From Kiritimatiellales bacterium (GTDB lineage Bacteria; Verrucomicrobiota; Kiritimatiellia; Kiritimatiellales; Pontiellaceae), in the NCBI GenBank assembly GCA_030588285.1, contig JAUUYK010000002.1, positions 1 through 17,084 of the forward strand: DNA of 17,084 nt, given 5' to 3'. The notes under the pieces are model-generated. The model ran no database searches and was not told where the DNA came from. It was given only the letters and a program-made list of their open reading frames with translations. Below are positions 14,398 to 17,084 of the stretch, piece after piece. The position numbers were made by a program, and so were the translations under genes. Within the stretch, counting starts at the first letter, position 1. Each line of letters opens with the position of its first letter.

Positions 14398-15597
14398 CTA
14401 CTTATCCGTTAGAGCCACGATGCCCGGAAGTTGCTTACCTTCCATAAATTCGAGGGATGCACCGCCACCAGTGGAAACATGGCTCATCTGATCAGCAACA
14501 CCAGACTGGTTAACCGCCGCCACACTATCCCCACCACCGATGATGCTAATGCTATCGGATTTTGCCACGGCTTCACAAACCGTGAAGGTGCCCGCTGCAA
14601 ACGGAGCCATTTCGAAACAGCCCATCGGACCATTCCAAACCACTGTTTTAGCCTTAGCCACTTCGTTGCAATACAGTTCAATTGTTTTTGGCCCGATATC
14701 GAGCGCCATCCAACCGTCTTCAATATCGCCTTCAACCACCTTGATATTCGCATCGGCAGAAAAGGCATCGGCCACCAGATTATCAACGGGCAGCATCAGC
14801 TTAACGCCCGCCTCTGCTGCTTTTTTAAGAATTTGTCCAGCGAGCTCAACCTTATCGTCTTCCACGAGCGATCCGCCAATCGCAATGCCCTGCGCTTTAT
14901 AGAAGGTATAGGCCATGCCGCCGCCGATCAAAATCGCGTCGCACTTATCCATCAGGTTAACGACGACATCGATCTTACCGGAAATCTTGGCCCCACCAAT
15001 AATGGCTACAAAAGGTTTTTCAGGGGCTTCGAGGGTTTTTCCAAGATATTCGATCTCCTTTTCGAGCAGCAACCCTGCCGCACATTGATCGATGTATTTG
15101 GTGACCACAGCCATGGATGCATGCGCACGGTGCGCGGTGCCAAAGGCATCGGAAACATAAACATCGCCGAACGAGGCCAGTTCTTTAGCGAAGGCGTTCT
15201 GTTCTTCAGCAGAACACCCTTTACCCTCTTCTTCTTTATAGAAGCGGACATTTTCAAGCACCAGAATCTCACCGGCGGGTAAGGCATCAACTAGCGCTTT
15301 AACCTCGGGGCCAATCACATCGGGAGCGAGAGTCACCTTGGCATCAACCAACTCGGTGAGACGATCCGCAGCGGGTTTGAGCGTGAACTCCATATTCTTT
15401 TCGCCTTTCGGGCGACCGCAATGACTCATCAACACCAGCGAGCCCCCATTTCCAAGCACATAATTGATGGAAGGGAGAGCCGCTTTTATACGGGTGTCAT
15501 CCCCCACCACGCCCTCTTTTACGGGAACATTAAAATCGACGCGCATCAGCACGCACTTTCCCTGAATATCGAGATCTTTGATCGTTAATTTATTCAT
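14398..15597 (-). CDS. pgk: Phosphoglycerate kinase
   Basis: A cytosolic glycolytic enzyme transferring phosphate between 1,3-bisphosphoglycerate and ADP. At 399 residues it is full length. N-domain substrate motifs are RVDFNVP (19-25) and SHCGRPKG (58-65), the latter with Cys where Leu is more usual. LENVRF (114-119) and SDAFGTAHRAHAS (149-161) follow. C-domain nucleotide motifs are GGAKISGKI (201-209), WNGPMGCFE (331-339), GGGDSVAA (364-371) and STGGGASLE (385-393). The ATG at 15595-15597 has aaggag 8 bases upstream. It is monocistronic, with its own promoter candidate and strong terminator, and is not adjacent to gap or tpi within this window. Confidence 0.98.
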   Translation of the reverse strand: MNKLTIKDLDIQGKCVLMRVDFNVPVKEGVVGDDTRIKAALPSINYVLGNGGSLVLMSHCGRPKGEKNMEFTLKPAADRLTELVDAKVTLAPDVIGPEVKALVDALPAGEILVLENVRFYKEEEGKGCSAEEQNAFAKELASFGDVYVSDAFGTAHRAHASMAVVTKYIDQCAAGLLLEKEIEYLGKTLEAPEKPFVAIIGGAKISGKIDVVVNLMDKCDAILIGGGMAYTFYKAQGIAIGGSLVEDDKVELAGQILKKAAEAGVKLMLPVDNLVADAFSADANIKVVEGDIEDGWMALDIGPKTIELYCNEVAKAKTVVWNGPMGCFEMAPFAAGTFTVCEAVAKSDSISIIGGGDSVAAVNQSGVADQMSHVSTGGGASLEFMEGKQLPGIVALTDK

Positions 15598-15641
15598 AAT
15601 CTAACTCCTTTTAGTTAACGTCTTATAAAAATAAGTGGTCG

Positions 15642-15669
15642 ACTATAAGCATATCCAAAACTGAGTCAA
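15642..15669 (-). promoter_or_regulatory. pgk promoter candidate
   Basis: On the - strand TTGACT (15664-15669, 5 of 6) lies 16 bases before TATAGT (15642-15647, 5 of 6). The predicted start near 15635 gives a leader of about 38 bases. The -10 is identical to that of the rpsO candidate. Confidence 0.65.
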
Positions 15670-15691
15670 ACCACATTTAACCAACCTCGTC

Positions 15692-15719
15692 TTGAGCCAG
15701 CAGGTAAATTCATTAGAAT
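15692..15719 (+). promoter_or_regulatory. Promoter candidate of the 140-residue hypothetical gene
   Basis: TTGAGC (15692-15697, 4 of 6) lies 16 bases before TAGAAT (15714-15719, 5 of 6). The predicted start near 15726 leaves about 24 bases to the ATG. It lies back to back with the pgk promoter candidate without overlap. Confidence 0.45.
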
Positions 15720-15749
15720 GATCCAAAAACAACTTCCACGGATTGGACT

Positions 15750-16172
15750 ATGAATACAAGCAGCGCTAAAACCCGAATTGAAACGGCCATGAACCGGCTA
15801 GAAATCCAGATCGGCGAACCGGTATTCGACGAATGGGCACTCGTGGAAAAAACGGGAGCGGGCTGGAAATTAATTGAATATGGCGGAACACGAAAAGCCG
15901 ACTTCCTTGCCGATTTCGAAACGGATATCGCCGCCTTGCGCGACACCCTCGATCCCGCAAACACTCACATCGGCGACTTTGCATTTTCCCACGAAGGCTT
16001 TGGCTCCGGCTTTGATGCCCATATCTGCGCCGGAAAAAATCTCTTTATCCTATTTAACAATACGGAAAAAAGTACCGGAGAGATCACCAGCAACCCCAAA
16101 TGGAAAGCGAGCCAAATCCATTTTTCAGAACTCCTCGAAGCCTTCATCGCCGATCCGATAGAAGACATATAG
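15750..16172 (+). CDS. Conserved-looking protein of unknown function, 140 residues
   Basis: I do not recognise this family. It reads as a small soluble alpha/beta protein with no signal peptide or membrane segment. An N-terminal helix (about 5-20) is followed by strand-like stretches (EWALVEKTGAGWKLIEYGG, about 28-46). An acidic helix (about 50-66), a Gly/Phe/His-rich stretch (FSHEGFGSGFDAHICAG, about 79-95), a LFILFNN strand (97-103) and a C-terminal amphipathic helix (FSELLEAFIADPIEDI) complete it. The layout could fit a roadblock/LC7- or profilin-like fold, but that is a shape impression and not a call. The ATG at 15750 has a poor Shine-Dalgarno (ggatt). It has a promoter candidate of its own, is divergent from pgk, and converges on the exchanger-like gene with no obvious terminator between them. 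Confidence 0.7.
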   Translation: MNTSSAKTRIETAMNRLEIQIGEPVFDEWALVEKTGAGWKLIEYGGTRKADFLADFETDIAALRDTLDPANTHIGDFAFSHEGFGSGFDAHICAGKNLFILFNNTEKSTGEITSNPKWKASQIHFSELLEAFIADPIEDI

Positions 16173-16220
16173 CCTTCTCCCCGGGCCTAGCCACACCGGA
16201 CGAGCCTCCCAAAGGCGAAA

Positions 16221-17084
16221 CTACATACAAATCCCCAGCCACAGAAAAACTCCGAATGCGGCCAGAAAGAGTGCCGCAAAAATACGCGGCAATCGACCAA
16301 TCGTTACCACAAAAAGAAGGTGGATCGCGCTCAGTCCCATTAGAATCAGCAATGACTGCTGTAAAAAGGCGGTCGCGGGGATGGACCGAAATGCAGCAAA
16401 AATCCCAATGCAGAGCGGAATGCAGATATGGGCATCGCCCGACTGCGAGGTATAAACCACATCCATCCGGTCTTTAGCCCCGTAATAAAATGCCAATAAT
16501 GCATTCGGCAAAACCATTAAAATCCCACTCATCCATCCGAGCAAGCGAGGTGGCATCATGGTACCTTCCAACGACTGAAACCACTGCACAAGCCAATCCG
16601 TACTCACAAAGATAACGAAGGCTCCAACCATCAATAAACCAATTTCAAGCGGGAGCGTTTTGGGATAGGCCTTCTTTTTGAGCAGATTGGTTTTCTTCAC
16701 ATCGTACAGATGAAAACATTGCCAGAATACAAATAGGGCAATGAGGATAAACCCGTCCATTCGGGTCAGAATTCCATCCGTAGCCAGCAACCAAAGAAAG
16801 AGCGAGAAGAAGAGCGCAGCCACGAGATTGAGCGACAGGGATAATCGACCCATTTTATGCTCCCGCACCGCGGCAGAACTCTTTTTTCGGGGAATACTCG
16901 CCATACTCCAGATTAAAACTGGAGCGCCGATCAATAGGGTTAGGTTCGTGACATTATTAAAGAGACAATTCACGAGCACATCGTCGCCATCCCCCTGATT
17001 CATGGCCAATACCACGGCAAAGACGATATTTCCCATACCCGAGCAAAATGGCATAACGAGCGTGCCCAGCACCGTACCTTCCAC
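16221..17084 (-). CDS. Na+/Ca2+ exchanger (CaCA)-like membrane protein, N-terminus outside window
   Basis: 287 residues are visible. The frame is open to the window edge, so the GTG at 17082-17084 is probably internal. About eight or nine hydrophobic helices are seen, split by a basic loop (near 64-80) and a KKTNLLKKK loop (near 129-137). The layout suggests two inverted alpha-repeats as in CaCA exchangers. The first is LGTLVMPFCSGMGNIVFAVV plus NCLFNNVTNLTLLIG; the second is LGWMSGILMVLPNALLAFYYG plus a later CIPLCIGIF. The usual ion-binding signatures G(T/S)SxPE and GSNxFN are not intact: no Glu follows the Pro, and the second repeat lacks the Asn motif. It is therefore a divergent or functionally changed member, or a different transporter with a similar fold. 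A short convergent gap separates it from the 140-residue gene. Confidence 0.65.
   Translation of the reverse strand: MEGTVLGTLVMPFCSGMGNIVFAVVLAMNQGDGDDVLVNCLFNNVTNLTLLIGAPVLIWSMASIPRKKSSAAVREHKMGRLSLSLNLVAALFFSLFLWLLATDGILTRMDGFILIALFVFWQCFHLYDVKKTNLLKKKAYPKTLPLEIGLLMVGAFVIFVSTDWLVQWFQSLEGTMMPPRLLGWMSGILMVLPNALLAFYYGAKDRMDVVYTSQSGDAHICIPLCIGIFAAFRSIPATAFLQQSLLILMGLSAIHLLFVVTIGRLPRIFAALFLAAFGVFLWLGICM

Noticed and set aside
14431..15282. Long + strand open frame (283 residues) opposite pgk
   Set aside because: It is antisense to an unmistakable full-length phosphoglycerate kinase, and its composition is that of a mirrored coding strand.
16173..16220. Terminator between the converging 140-residue and exchanger-like genes
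   Set aside because: No stem with a T-run is visible on either strand in this 48-base gap.

Overview
This window looks like chromosomal housekeeping sequence from a Gram-negative bacterium. The diderm envelope follows from a complete autotransporter ending in a beta-barrel and from lipoprotein signal peptidase. The protein style (eukaryote-type IleRS, an ileS - DksA-like - lspA gene order, a TPR protein at the left edge) suggests the PVC superphylum, perhaps Kiritimatiellota or a relative. That placement is an inference from recognition; there is no rRNA here to settle it.

Left edge to 0.7 kb: the 3' end of a + strand TPR protein, then a hairpin terminator that can serve both strands. From 0.69 to 10.43 kb eight genes lie on the - strand. 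In transcription order they are ileS, a DksA/TraR-like factor, lspA, miaA, hflX, a GreA/GreB-like factor, rpsO and pnp. The theme is translation, tRNA modification, ribosome rescue, RNA polymerase control and RNA decay. ileS to the Gre-like gene is tightly packed. rpsO has its own promoter candidate, and pnp probably relies on read-through from rpsO across a leader with several hairpins.

10.43 to 10.84 kb is a divergent intergenic region holding an ileS promoter candidate. It is followed by a 1133-residue autotransporter on the + strand. That gene and pgk (- strand) converge on two adjacent strong hairpin terminators. pgk and a 140-residue protein of unknown function are divergent, with a promoter candidate for each. 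The right edge holds a truncated - strand membrane protein resembling the Na+/Ca2+ exchanger (CaCA) superfamily, with atypical alpha-repeats.

Points most worth a second look: a run of nine G lying exactly inside the 17-base spacer of the rpsO promoter candidate, a layout like known phase-variable promoters; a DksA-like protein lacking three of the four zinc cysteines; a Gre-like factor translationally coupled to hflX; a repeat-like segment within miaA; the structured rpsO-pnp leader; and the degenerate exchanger. No mobile element, CRISPR array, tRNA or rRNA was seen. I did not find a clearly new multi-gene system.
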